Source: JAFCUW01 sp049897565 (GTDB lineage Bacteria > Pseudomonadota > Gammaproteobacteria > Burkholderiales > Burkholderiaceae_D). Taken from it: 64,000 nt of DNA. The stretch covers positions 248,001-312,000 of the forward strand of contig NZ_JAFCWM010000002.1 of the NCBI RefSeq assembly GCF_049897565.1. Direction: 5' to 3'. The notes beneath the pieces were generated by a model that ran no database searches, was not told where the DNA came from, and worked only from the letters and a program-made list of their open reading frames with translations. Shown piece after piece: positions 52,130-60,816 of this stretch (positions are counted from its first letter, which is position 1; each line of letters starts with the position of its first letter). Both the position numbers and the translations under genes were made by a program.

Positions 52130-53296
52130 ATGTCTACTTTCGCCTCATTCAACTTCAGCACCGTTCCGCACCTGATCTCGCAACCGGGCGCCGCCGCGCA
52201 ACTTGGGCAGCACATCAGCGCGCAATTTCCCAACGCCCGCCGCGCGCTGATCGTCACCGACCCGGGTTTCCTGCGTACCGGCCTGATCGACGCGCCGGCG
52301 CGCGACCTGAAAAAGCACAACCTGGCGGTGCAGATCTACTCCGACGTGGTGGCCGATCCGCCCGAGCACATCGTCCTTAGCGCGGTCGAGTTCGCCCGCA
52401 AGCACGCGATCGATATCGTCATCGGCTTCGGCGGCGGCAGTTCGATGGACGTGGCCAAGCTGATCGCGGTGCTGGCCGGCAGCGGCCAGGCGCTCAGCGA
52501 GGCTTACGGCATCGGCAACGTGACGGGCGAACGCCTGCCTCTCGTGCAGATACCGACCACCGCCGGCACCGGTTCGGAAGTGACCAACATCGCCATCGTC
52601 ACTACCGGCGCGACGACCAAGATGGGCGTGGTGGCGCCGCAGCTGTATGCGGACCTGGCGGTGCTCGATGCCGAGTTGACGCTCGGATTGCCGCCGCTGG
52701 TGACCGCGGCCACCGGCATCGACGCGATGGTGCATGCGATCGAAGCGTTCACCAGCAAGCACAAGAAGAACCCGATGTCGGACATGCTGGCCAGGCAGGC
52801 GCTGTCGTTGCTGTCGAAAAACCTGGTCACTGCCTGTGAAAACGGCGCCAACCTGCAGGCACGCCAGGCGATGCTGCTGGGCGCCTATTTCGCCGGCCAG
52901 GCGTTTTCAAACGCGCCGGTGGCGGCGGTGCACGCTCTGGCCTACCCGATCGGCGGGATTTTCCACGTGCCGCACGGGCTGTCGAATTCACTGGTTCTGC
53001 CGCATGTGCTGCGCTTCAACATGCCAGAAGCGGTCGACCACTACGCCGAGATCGCAGGCATCATCGCACCGCACGTTGACGGCAGTCTGGAAGCGCGGGC
53101 GGAGGCATTGATTGCTGCGATGCAGCAGATTGCAAGGATCACGGGCATCGAGACGACACTGCAGCAGGTGGGCATCACAGAAGCCGACCTCGACCGTCTG
53201 GCTGACGACGCGATGAAGCAGACTCGCCTGCTCGGCAACAATCCGCGCGAACTGACGCGCGCCGATGCGCGGGCCATCTACGCCGCCGCGCTGTAA
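52130..53296 (+). CDS. Iron-containing alcohol dehydrogenase
   Basis: This 388-residue type III dehydrogenase has the NAD-binding GFGGGSSMDVAKLIAVLAGS (about residues 101-120), IPTTAGTGSEVTNIAIVT, and the metal-binding histidines in AVHALAYPIGGIFHVPHGLS (about 268-287). It interconverts alcohols and aldehydes or ketones. The ATG at 52130 (MSTFASFNFSTVPHLIS) fits the family; the longer frame from 51827 overlaps the divergent transporter gene. There is no strong ribosome site before this ATG. Confidence 0.88.
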   Translation: MSTFASFNFSTVPHLISQPGAAAQLGQHISAQFPNARRALIVTDPGFLRTGLIDAPARDLKKHNLAVQIYSDVVADPPEHIVLSAVEFARKHAIDIVIGFGGGSSMDVAKLIAVLAGSGQALSEAYGIGNVTGERLPLVQIPTTAGTGSEVTNIAIVTTGATTKMGVVAPQLYADLAVLDAELTLGLPPLVTAATGIDAMVHAIEAFTSKHKKNPMSDMLARQALSLLSKNLVTACENGANLQARQAMLLGAYFAGQAFSNAPVAAVHALAYPIGGIFHVPHGLSNSLVLPHVLRFNMPEAVDHYAEIAGIIAPHVDGSLEARAEALIAAMQQIARITGIETTLQQVGITEADLDRLADDAMKQTRLLGNNPRELTRADARAIYAAAL

Positions 53297-53379
53297 CAGT
53301 GTTCAATAGCGGACAGCGCACCTGTTCGCTTCCGGACGCATTGGCCACCCAGGCGGTCGAGTTCCCTTGACGACAACCA

Positions 53380-53394
53380 TGGCACGGATGTTGC
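53380..53394 (+). promoter_or_regulatory. Sigma-54 (RpoN) promoter upstream of the FtsX-type permease
   Basis: TGGCACG (53380-53386), four bases, then TTGC (53391-53394) reproduces the -24/-12 consensus of RpoN promoters with correct spacing. Transcription would start near 53406, 24 bases before the ATG at 53430. An enhancer-binding activator would be needed; none is encoded nearby. Confidence 0.7.
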
Positions 53395-53429
53395 GACTAT
53401 CTTGCCATTCTTCCGTCTAAGGTTGCTCC

Positions 53430-55892
53430 ATGAATTTTCGACATTTCCGTGCCGGCTGGCGTTCGCTGCTGGCCGAGCCGGCGTATTCCCTGGTCGTCGT
53501 GTTCGGCCTCGCTACCGGCGTGGCTGCCTGCCTGCTGTTGCTCGGGCTGGTGCGCTACTCATGGGAGTACAACGCGCACGTGCCGGACGCGGCGCAGGTG
53601 TATGTCGTCAAGCACCGCAACAACGTCGAAGCGGCTGCGCCGTGGTACGACCAGGCGCCGCTGTCGCTGCGGCTGGCGGCGGCCAAGCTGCCGGGCGTAG
53701 CCGCATCGACCAGCTACCTGCCCTCGCGTCCGCAAGGCCGCACCGACGGCAAGCTGACCGTGCGCGTCAACCACCAGCTGCAGCAGCTCGACAGCCTGAC
53801 CGTGGCGCCCGGGTTCGCCGACATGCTCGGCTTGCAGGCGCTGCACGGCAGCGTCCAGGCCGCGCTCGAGCGGCCGGACAGCTTCGCCATCACCGAAGCG
53901 GCGGCAATCCGCCTGTTCGGCAGCGCCAGCGCGCTTGGCCGCACTATGTTGGTGGAAGGCAAGCTGCTGCGCGTTGGCGCCGTGCTGCGCACGCCGCCAG
54001 CCAACACTACCATCCCGTTCGAATCGGTGATCGGACTTGGCAGCGTACTGGTGGATGAGAATTTCCGCCACCAGGTCCTGACCGGCGAAGAGGGCTGGGC
54101 GGCCAAGGTGCTGATCCGTGTGCGGCCCGGCGCCTCGCTGGCAAGCATCACCGCGGCGTTGCAGCAGGCTGCAGACCGCTCCCCCGCCGTGCAGAACATC
54201 GAGCCGGCGGCCAGGCAGAAACTGGGCGCACGCAGGGCGATGGACATCGCCTTGTCGCCATTGCGCGACGCGTACTTCGACAATGGCGTATCGGGCAATT
54301 TCGTGGCCGCCGCCGCGGAGCGCGCCAGCGCTGCCGTTGTCGCCGGCCTCGGCGCCGTCGGCATCCTGATCCTGGCGCTCGCCGCGCTCAATTACGTCAA
54401 CCTCGCCACCGTGCGCGTGTTGCGGCGCCAGCGCGAAGTGGCCATGCGCAAAGTGCTCGGCGCCGGTGTGCGGCAGATCGTCCTGCATTTCCTTGCCGAG
54501 TCGATGGTCGTTTCGGCGGTGGCGACCGGACTCGGCCTGCTGCTGGCGTGGCTGGCGCTGCCGCTGTTCTCGCAGCTGATGAACCGCCAGTTGGAAGGCA
54601 TGGTCTCTTCCGGAAATATCGGCACGGCGCTGGCCATTGGCGCCTTGCTGGGGGCACTGACGGCGATCTATCCGGTCTGGGTTGCCGTGCGGGTGCGCCC
54701 GAACCAGGTGCTGGCCGGGCGGCCAGATGGCGAGTCGACCGGCGGCAAGCAGTTGCGCCGCCTGATGACCGTGCTGCAAGTTTCTGCAGCGATGGCGCTG
54801 GCCAGCGTCACCGTGGCGATCGCCTGGCAGACGACGTTTGCCATGAACGCATCGCCGGGATTCGATCCGTCCATGCTGCTCATCGTCGACCTGCCGGAGG
54901 CCGGCGAACCGGCCGACAAGGCGCGCAACAACAGTTTTATCGCTGCGCTGTCGAACCAGCCTGGCGTGGCCGGCATCGCAATATCGGAAGACGCGATCGG
55001 CAGGAACGACATGTCGTGGTCGCGCGCCATGCAGCGCCTGGAAGGGCCCGCCGCCCCGATCGAGATGAAGACGGTCAGCGCGAATTTTTTCGAGCAGTAC
55101 CGCATCAAACCGGAATCCGGGCGCCTGTTCGATCCGGCCGTCGACAAGGACGACGATGCCGTGCCGCTGGTGCTCAACGCCATCGCCGCGCGCGAGCTCG
55201 GCTTTGCGTCGCCGGCCGCGGCGGTCGGGCAGACGGTGCTGTTTACCGGCTTCGACAAAAAATCGGTGCGCAAGACCGTCGTCGGCATTGCGCCCGAACT
55301 GCGCTTCCGTTCGCTGCGCGAAGCGCCGCGCGCCGCCGCCTACGAACTGTCGACGCGCTGGACCACCACGCTCAGCGTGCGTGCCGCCCTGTCGATGCCG
55401 CAAACCGAACGCATCGTTCAGTCCTTATGGGCGCGCCACTATCCGGATTCGATTCTGAAGACGCGCCGCGCCGGCGACATCTTTGCCGACACTTACGCCG
55501 ACGAAGCGCGCATCGCCAGGCTGCTGGCGGTGGCGACCGCGATCGCGCTCGTCATTGCCGCGCTCGGCACCTACGTGATGGCCGCCTACACCGTGCAGCG
55601 GCGGGCCAAGGAGATCGCCTTGCGCAAGCTGTTTGGCGCCGGCAGGCATGATGTCGGCGTGCTCGTAGTACGGGAAATCGGCGGCCTGACCGCGATTTCC
55701 GCGGTCATTGCCCTGCCGCTCGCCGCGGTTGCCATCCATCGCTACCTGTCGACGTATGTCGAGCATGCACCGATCGGCTACTGGCCCCTGCTGCTTGCGC
55801 TCGCTTCTACGCTGGCCGTTGCACTGATCGCCGTCGCGCGCCACGCATGGATCGCCATGCGGACGATGCCATCGGACGCGCTGAGCGTGTAG
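53430..55892 (+). CDS. FtsX-type ABC transporter permease (MacB-like), 820 residues
   Basis: This large membrane protein is a tandem MacB/FtsX permease: one membrane helix near residues 15-40, a periplasmic domain to about 285, three helices with the coupling segment NLATVRVLRRQREVAMRKVL (about 325-345), then a second half with another helix near 445, a second periplasmic domain, and TVQRRAKEIALRKLFGAGRH near 720 with the last helices. Such proteins export peptides or act in envelope stress with a separate ATPase. No ATPase, HlyD or TolC gene adjoins it here, so the partner must be elsewhere or lost. A sigma-54 promoter match lies 36-50 bases upstream. Confidence 0.88.
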   Translation: MNFRHFRAGWRSLLAEPAYSLVVVFGLATGVAACLLLLGLVRYSWEYNAHVPDAAQVYVVKHRNNVEAAAPWYDQAPLSLRLAAAKLPGVAASTSYLPSRPQGRTDGKLTVRVNHQLQQLDSLTVAPGFADMLGLQALHGSVQAALERPDSFAITEAAAIRLFGSASALGRTMLVEGKLLRVGAVLRTPPANTTIPFESVIGLGSVLVDENFRHQVLTGEEGWAAKVLIRVRPGASLASITAALQQAADRSPAVQNIEPAARQKLGARRAMDIALSPLRDAYFDNGVSGNFVAAAAERASAAVVAGLGAVGILILALAALNYVNLATVRVLRRQREVAMRKVLGAGVRQIVLHFLAESMVVSAVATGLGLLLAWLALPLFSQLMNRQLEGMVSSGNIGTALAIGALLGALTAIYPVWVAVRVRPNQVLAGRPDGESTGGKQLRRLMTVLQVSAAMALASVTVAIAWQTTFAMNASPGFDPSMLLIVDLPEAGEPADKARNNSFIAALSNQPGVAGIAISEDAIGRNDMSWSRAMQRLEGPAAPIEMKTVSANFFEQYRIKPESGRLFDPAVDKDDDAVPLVLNAIAARELGFASPAAAVGQTVLFTGFDKKSVRKTVVGIAPELRFRSLREAPRAAAYELSTRWTTTLSVRAALSMPQTERIVQSLWARHYPDSILKTRRAGDIFADTYADEARIARLLAVATAIALVIAALGTYVMAAYTVQRRAKEIALRKLFGAGRHDVGVLVVREIGGLTAISAVIALPLAAVAIHRYLSTYVEHAPIGYWPLLLALASTLAVALIAVARHAWIAMRTMPSDALSV

Positions 55893-56255
55893 CAGACCGC
55901 CTCAGCGGGCACCGCTAGAGCGGCTGAGCACTGGCCGGTCCCACTTGCTGCAGAGGGCGCCAGGCGGCTGCTGACCCCATCCGGGGTATCCGAGAGGGCG
56001 CATGCGGTAACCTGTCTGTTTCGCGCCGCGCATCGTGTCTATTTTTGTCGAATTCTGTCTGTTTTCAGATCAAAGCCGGACCGCCAAGCAAATCAGGCAA
56101 AAACAGACAGAATTCGACAAAACGCGCACCAGAAAAGAGACGCGATGCCGCATGGCCTCTGGGCGAAGATCCACACCGCCGCCATCGCGTCTGGTTGCCG
56201 ATCGAAACATTGCAGACGAACGCAGCACCCCGCGTACTCGTTCCCGTCGCGGCCA
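55893..56255. other. 363-base intergenic region with hairpins
   Basis: There is no credible gene. CTCAGC (55901-55906) pairs with GCTGAG (55923-55928) around an inner CCGCT-AG-AGCGG and may end the permease transcript, although no T-run follows. A half-copy of the GGGGTCAG motif (CTGACCCCATCCGGGGT) lies near 55974. A 23-base perfect inverted repeat follows at 56043-56122. Confidence 0.5.
56043..56122. repeat. 23-base perfect inverted repeat with 34-base loop
   Basis: The arm at 56043-56065 (TTTTGTCGAATTCTGTCTG then TTTT) is the exact reverse complement of 56100-56122. Both arms include an EcoRI-type GAATTC core. It lies between the convergent permease and DUF1272 genes. It could be a long terminator hairpin with A/T-rich ends or the ends of a tiny inserted element. 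Confidence 0.8.
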
Positions 56256-56564
56256 TTAGCGGTTCGCGGGCGCTATTGCCCGGATCTGCGCTGAAAATTC
56301 CTCGAACGCCTGCGCATCGATCGGCTTGTAAGTGACTTTCGTGCTGGCGGGGTCGGCACCGAGGAAGTTCGCGTTTTTCCAGTAGCGCGCTGGACGGATC
56401 GGCCGCGCAACGAAGCCGCCGCCGCAGTTCGGGCAGACGTTGTGCAGCACCTGCTCTACGCATTGGGAGCAAAAGGTGCACTCGTAGCTGCAGATGCGTG
56501 CGTCTTCGGATTCCGGTGCCAGCGCCTTGTTGCAGTTCTCGCAGCTGGGTCGTAGTTGAAGCAT
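56256..56564 (-). CDS. DUF1272 domain-containing protein
   Basis: This 102-residue protein has the DUF1272 cysteine pattern: SCENCNKALAPESEDARICS, then ECTFCSQCVEQVLHNVCPNC with GGGF, which suggests two structural zinc sites. The function of the family is unknown. The C-terminal third (from about residue 65) is extended relative to the bare domain. It starts at 56564, 13 bases after the stop of the alpha/beta hydrolase gene, so the two form an operon. Confidence 0.85.
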   Translation of the reverse strand: MLQLRPSCENCNKALAPESEDARICSYECTFCSQCVEQVLHNVCPNCGGGFVARPIRPARYWKNANFLGADPASTKVTYKPIDAQAFEEFSAQIRAIAPANR

Positions 56565-56577
56565 CGTGTTCTCGCGG

Positions 56578-57420
56578 TTACTGGTTTGACGTGGGTGGGG
56601 CGGCCGACAGAAACTCAACCAGCAATTGGTTGACGCGGGACGGCGCGCCCAGTTGCAGCCAGTGGTCGGCGCCGTCGATGCGCTCATAGCGGAACGGCGC
56701 ATCGACGTAGCGCGCGGAATTGCGCATCTGCCCTTCCGTCAACGCCGTGTCGCCGCTGCTCCACACGCCGAGCACCGGCATGGTCACCGCGCGCCGGCGG
56801 AACGCACCGCCGCGCGCGTTGGCGCGGTAGTAGTTGAGGGCGGCAGTCAGGCGGCCAGGCACGGCAAAATCGGCGCGCCATTGCGCCACCAATTCACGGT
56901 TGCTGGTCGATAAGCGCATGAAGAACCAGTCGCGCACCGTCAGCATGCGTTCGGCCAGGCCGCGCACCATGAACAAGGCCATGTAGGACGACCTCAGGCG
57001 CTGGGCGAGCCCGGCAGTACCGAAGGCAGTCGGATGCCCGACGGACAGCACCACGAGCCACTCAACGCGTTCTGGGGCATGCATGGCGACCTGCCAGGCG
57101 AGCGCTGCGCCCCAATCGTGGCCAACCAGCGCTACCTGGTCGATAGCGAGCGCGTCGAGCAGGGCAATGACGTCGGCGACCAAGTGAGCGACGGCGTAGG
57201 CCGCGACGTCCGGCGGGGCGCTGGTGCCGCCGTAACCGCGCAGGTCCGGCGCGATGGCGCGAAAGCCGGCCTCGGCCAGCGCGCTCATCTGGTGGCGCCA
57301 CACCGCGTGGCTGTCGGGAAAGCCGTGCAACAGCAATACGGGCGAGCCAGCGCCGGCGGTGGCCACCAGCATCTCGAGGCCGTTCACATTCAGCGTCTGC
57401 TTCTGCACGTGCGTCTGCAT
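56578..57420 (-). CDS. Alpha/beta hydrolase (epoxide hydrolase/haloalkane dehalogenase type)
   Basis: This 280-residue enzyme has the oxyanion motif LLLHGFPDSHAVWRHQM (about residues 29-45), LRGYGGTSAP, the nucleophile elbow LVGHDWGAALAW with Asp as nucleophile (about 100), and the catalytic His in IDGADHWLQLG (about 260). Aspartate at the elbow points to epoxide hydrolase or dehalogenase chemistry rather than esterase action. It has no signal peptide. The substrate is unknown. Confidence 0.85.
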   Translation of the reverse strand: MQTHVQKQTLNVNGLEMLVATAGAGSPVLLLHGFPDSHAVWRHQMSALAEAGFRAIAPDLRGYGGTSAPPDVAAYAVAHLVADVIALLDALAIDQVALVGHDWGAALAWQVAMHAPERVEWLVVLSVGHPTAFGTAGLAQRLRSSYMALFMVRGLAERMLTVRDWFFMRLSTSNRELVAQWRADFAVPGRLTAALNYYRANARGGAFRRRAVTMPVLGVWSSGDTALTEGQMRNSARYVDAPFRYERIDGADHWLQLGAPSRVNQLLVEFLSAAPPTSNQ

Positions 57421-57434
57421 GGTATCCCCAAAAA

Positions 57435-57463
57435 AAAACGCCGCGTTTCAAACGCGGCGTTTT
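57435..57463 (-). terminator. Intrinsic terminator of the second LIV operon
   Basis: AAAACGCCGCGTTT and AAACGCGGCGTTTT flank a single base. On the minus strand the stem is followed by further T residues (57434-57431 and on). It lies 24 bases beyond the livM stop and just upstream of the hydrolase start. Confidence 0.88.
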
Positions 57464-57487
57464 CGTAGCATTCGGCAAGCGCCGTGG

Positions 57488-58471
57488 TCAGGCCACTTTC
57501 TTCTTGCGGTTGGCCGCGGCGAACGCCGCGCCGATCTCGCCGACAATACCGCGGCGGAACAGCAGCACGCAGGCAATGAAGATCAGGCCGGTGACCATGC
57601 CGACCGACTCGCCCAGCGTCGAAAACCACTCGACGCCGGTGGTGCGCACCAGGAAGCCGCCGACGTCGCTCAGCTTGTTTTCCAGCGTGATGATGATGAA
57701 GGCGCCGAGGATGGGACCGACCAGCGTGCCCATGCCCCCTACCAGCGTCATCAGGATCACCAGGCCCGACATCGTCCAGTGCACATTGGTCAGCGTCTCG
57801 AAACCGAGCACGACAGTCTTGGTGCCGCCAGCCAAGGCGGCCAGCGCCGCCGACAGCACGAAGGCCATCAGCTTGTACTTGTCGACGTCGTAACCGAGCG
57901 AGATGGCGCGCGGCTCGTTTTCCTTGATCGCCCGCAGCACCTGGCCGAACGGCGAGTGGACGGTACGCATGATCAGCGCGAAGCCGCCGACGAAGATCGC
58001 CAGCACCACGTAGTACATGGTGACGTCGTTGGACAAGTCGATGAAGCCGAACAGCTTGCCGCGCGGTACACCTTGCAGGCCGTCCTCGCCGTGCGTGAAC
58101 GGCGCCTTCAGCATGACGAAATACACCATCTGCGCCAGCGCCAGCGTGATCATCGAGAAATAGATGCCTTGGCGACGGATCGCCAGCTTGCCCATGACCA
58201 GGCCGATCAGCGCGCCGGCAACCACGCCGGCCAGGATGCCGAGCTCGGTCGGCAGTCCCAGCGTGCCCAAGGCATAGCCGGTGACGTAGCCGGCGGTGCC
58301 GAAGAAGGCGGCGTGGCCGAACGACAGCAGGCCGGTATAGCCGATCAGCAAGTTGAAGGCGCAGGCGAACAGCCCAAAGCACAACAGCTTCATCAGGAAG
58401 ACGGGGTAGCCGACAAAAGGGGCGATCAGCGCGATGGCCAACGCGATGAGATAGCCAATGTTCTTGTTCAT
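57488..58471 (-). CDS. livM: LIV-type ABC transporter permease (LivM family), second system
   Basis: This 327-residue permease has about nine membrane helices, with AFNLLIGYTGLLSFGHAAFF (about residues 37-56), the coupling segment FGQVLRAIKENEPRAISLGY (about 175-194), and GGMGTLVGPILGAFIIITLE near 240. It is the last gene of the second importer operon and is followed by a strong terminator. Confidence 0.92.
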   Translation of the reverse strand: MNKNIGYLIALAIALIAPFVGYPVFLMKLLCFGLFACAFNLLIGYTGLLSFGHAAFFGTAGYVTGYALGTLGLPTELGILAGVVAGALIGLVMGKLAIRRQGIYFSMITLALAQMVYFVMLKAPFTHGEDGLQGVPRGKLFGFIDLSNDVTMYYVVLAIFVGGFALIMRTVHSPFGQVLRAIKENEPRAISLGYDVDKYKLMAFVLSAALAALAGGTKTVVLGFETLTNVHWTMSGLVILMTLVGGMGTLVGPILGAFIIITLENKLSDVGGFLVRTTGVEWFSTLGESVGMVTGLIFIACVLLFRRGIVGEIGAAFAAANRKKKVA

Positions 58472-58495
58472 TCAATGCTCCGTTTCGATTGACGC

Positions 58496-59380
58496 TTACT
58501 TCTCTTTGCCGAACAGGCCGGCTGGACGGATCATCAGCACGATCACCATCACGACGAACACCACCACTTCCGACCCTTCCGGGTAGAACACCCGGGTGAA
58601 GCCTTCGATGATGCCCAGGCCCAGGCCGGTGAGGATCGAGCCCATGATCGAGCCCATGCCGCCGATGACGACGACGGCGAACACGACGATGATCAGGTTC
58701 GAGCCCATCAGCGGGGTGACGTTGATGATCGGGGCGGCCAGCACGCCGGCAAACGCGGCCAGCGCGACGCCGAAGCCGTAGGTCAAGGTGACCATCAGCG
58801 GCACGTTGACGCCGAACGCTTCGACCAGCTTCGGGTTTTCGGTGCCGGCACGCAGGTAGGAGCCGAGCTTGGTTTTTTCAATCACGTACCAGGTGACCAA
58901 GCACACGCCGAGCGACGCGAGGACAACCCAGGCGCGGTAGTTCGGCAGCACCATGAAGCCGAGGTCGGTGGCGCCGGCGAGCAGCTCGGGCACCTCGATC
59001 GACTGGCCGGAGACGCCGAAGAAGGAGCGGAACACGCCTTCGAGCAGCAAGGTGATGCCGAACGTGAGCAGCAAGCCGTACAGATGGTCAAGCTTGTAGA
59101 GCCAGCGCAGCATGGTCTTTTCGACGATGATGCCGAAGATGCCCACCAGCAGCGGGGCGATCAGCAGCATCGCCCAGTAGTTCAGGCCGAACGTGGTGAC
59201 GCCGATGTAGGCGAGGAACGCGCCCATCATGTACAGCGCACCGTGCGAGAAATTGATAACGTTGAGCAAGCCGAAGATGACGGCAAGGCCAAGCGACAGC
59301 ATGGCGTAGAACGAGCCGTTGACCAGACCCAGCAGAAGCTGGCTCATCATGGCCTGGAGAGGAACGCCGAAGATTTCCAT
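58496..59380 (-). CDS. livH: LIV-type ABC transporter permease (LivH family), second system
   Basis: This 294-residue permease shows LLGLVNGSFYAMLSLGLAVI (about residues 16-35), NFSHGALYMMGAFLAY, the coupling loop LGSYLRAGTENPKLVEAFG (about 185), and a normal VLMIRPAGLFGKE end. The longer frame upstream to 59476 lacks family resemblance, so the ATG at 59380 was chosen. It lies 168 bases after the binding-protein gene, separated by a terminator-like hairpin. Confidence 0.92.
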   Translation of the reverse strand: MEIFGVPLQAMMSQLLLGLVNGSFYAMLSLGLAVIFGLLNVINFSHGALYMMGAFLAYIGVTTFGLNYWAMLLIAPLLVGIFGIIVEKTMLRWLYKLDHLYGLLLTFGITLLLEGVFRSFFGVSGQSIEVPELLAGATDLGFMVLPNYRAWVVLASLGVCLVTWYVIEKTKLGSYLRAGTENPKLVEAFGVNVPLMVTLTYGFGVALAAFAGVLAAPIINVTPLMGSNLIIVVFAVVVIGGMGSIMGSILTGLGLGIIEGFTRVFYPEGSEVVVFVVMVIVLMIRPAGLFGKEK

Positions 59381-59482
59381 GGCATCACAGTACAAAAGCA
59401 CCGGCATCGCACCGGTGTAGACAAAAGAAAACGCCTGCCCGGGAACCGGGCCTGCGCCAACGACATTGCAGTGCAATTACAA

Positions 59483-59509
59483 AAGAAGCGGGTACGCGAC
59501 CCGCTTCTT
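59483..59509 (-). terminator. Terminator-like hairpin between binding-protein and livH genes
   Basis: AAGAAGCGGGT and ACCCGCTTCTT form an 11-base stem with a five-base loop. On the minus strand it is followed by TTGTAATTG, a short T-run. It may cause partial termination so that the binding protein is made in excess over the permeases. Confidence 0.6.
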
Positions 59510-59547
59510 CGTCCACCACTTGCTAGATCACGTGCGAATTGCGCCGA

Positions 59548-60756
59548 TTACTTCCACAGCGCGCACTTGGTCTCGGCCTTGGTGGCGTACGCCTGGGCGC
59601 CAGGGATGGTGGCGACGACCTTGTAGTAATCCCATGGATACTTCGACTCGGCCGGCGTCTTCACCTGCATCAGGTACATGTCGTGGACCATGCGGCCGTC
59701 CGGACGGATTTCGCCGTTCTTGGCAAACATGTCGTTGACCTTGGTCTTCTTCAGCTGCGCCATGACCTTGTCGGCGTCGTCGGTACCGGTGGCCTTGACG
59801 GCGTTCAGGTACGTCATCGTTGCCGAGTAGTCAGCTGCCTGCAGCATCGACGGCTCTTTCTTCATCTTGGCGAAGTAGCGCTTGGCCCACGCGCGCGATT
59901 CCGCGTTCTGGTCCCAGTACCAGCCGTCGGTCAGGTACATGCCCTGGGTCAGCTTCAGGCCCAGCGAGTGGACGTCGTTGATGAACATCAGCAGGCCGGC
60001 CAGCTTCATCGTCTTGGTGATGCCGAACTCGTTGGCCGCCTTGATGGCGTTGATGGTGTCGCCGCCGGCATTGGCCAGGCCCAGGATCTGCGCCTTCGAC
60101 GCTTGCGCCTGCAGCAAGAACGACGAGAAGTCGGACGCTGCCAGCGGGTGCTTCGAGGCGCCCAGCACGGTGCCGGCGTTCGACTTGATGACGTCGGACG
60201 TGTCGTTTTGCAGCGACTGGCCGAACGCGTAGTCGGCGGTCAGGAAGTACCACGACTTGCCGCCCTGCTTGACGATGGTCGAGCCGGTGCCGCGCGCCAG
60301 CGCGATCGTGTCGTAGGCGTAGTGCACGGTGTACGGGGTGCACTCTTCGTTCGTCAGGCGGGCCGAGCCGGCGCCGATCGAAATGAAGACCTTTTTCTTT
60401 TCCGCCGCCAGCTTGGCCATGGCCAGGTTGGTGCCGGAATTGGTGCCGCCGATCAGCATGTCGACGCCCTGCTGGTCGAACCACTCGCGCGCCTTGCTGG
60501 CGGCGATGTCGGCCTTGTTCTGGTGGTCGGCGACGACGAATTCGACCTTCTTGCCGTTGACCATGCCGCCCATGTCGGCGATCGCCATCTTGATCGCTTC
60601 CGCGCCGCCGTTGCCGTCGATGTCGGAGTAGGTGCCGGACAGGTCGGTGATGAAGCCGATCTTGATGGTGTCGCCCGACACTTGCGCTTGCGCCGAGAAG
60701 GACAGGCCGAGTGCGCATGCTGCGGTAGCTGCGATGGCGATAGCTTTACGTTTCAT
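59548..60756 (-). CDS. LIV-type ABC transporter substrate-binding protein, second system
   Basis: This 402-residue periplasmic protein has a signal peptide (MKRKAIAIAATAACALGLSF to AQAQV) and a type I binding fold: IKIGFITDLSGTYSDIDGNG (about residues 43-62), FVVADHQNKADIAASKAREW, DMLIGGTNSGTNLAMAKLA, and WYFLTADYAFGQSLQNDT. The last segments resemble binding proteins for aromatic or short organic acids as much as those for amino acids. The ATG at 60756 has a CGGAGA site. The ligand is not predictable. Confidence 0.9.
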   Translation of the reverse strand: MKRKAIAIAATAACALGLSFSAQAQVSGDTIKIGFITDLSGTYSDIDGNGGAEAIKMAIADMGGMVNGKKVEFVVADHQNKADIAASKAREWFDQQGVDMLIGGTNSGTNLAMAKLAAEKKKVFISIGAGSARLTNEECTPYTVHYAYDTIALARGTGSTIVKQGGKSWYFLTADYAFGQSLQNDTSDVIKSNAGTVLGASKHPLAASDFSSFLLQAQASKAQILGLANAGGDTINAIKAANEFGITKTMKLAGLLMFINDVHSLGLKLTQGMYLTDGWYWDQNAESRAWAKRYFAKMKKEPSMLQAADYSATMTYLNAVKATGTDDADKVMAQLKKTKVNDMFAKNGEIRPDGRMVHDMYLMQVKTPAESKYPWDYYKVVATIPGAQAYATKAETKCALWK

Positions 60757-60816
60757 TTTCTTGTCTCCGTTAGGATAGTTGTTTGTTGTGCTCAACGTTG
60801 TTGCCTGGGGTGCTGC

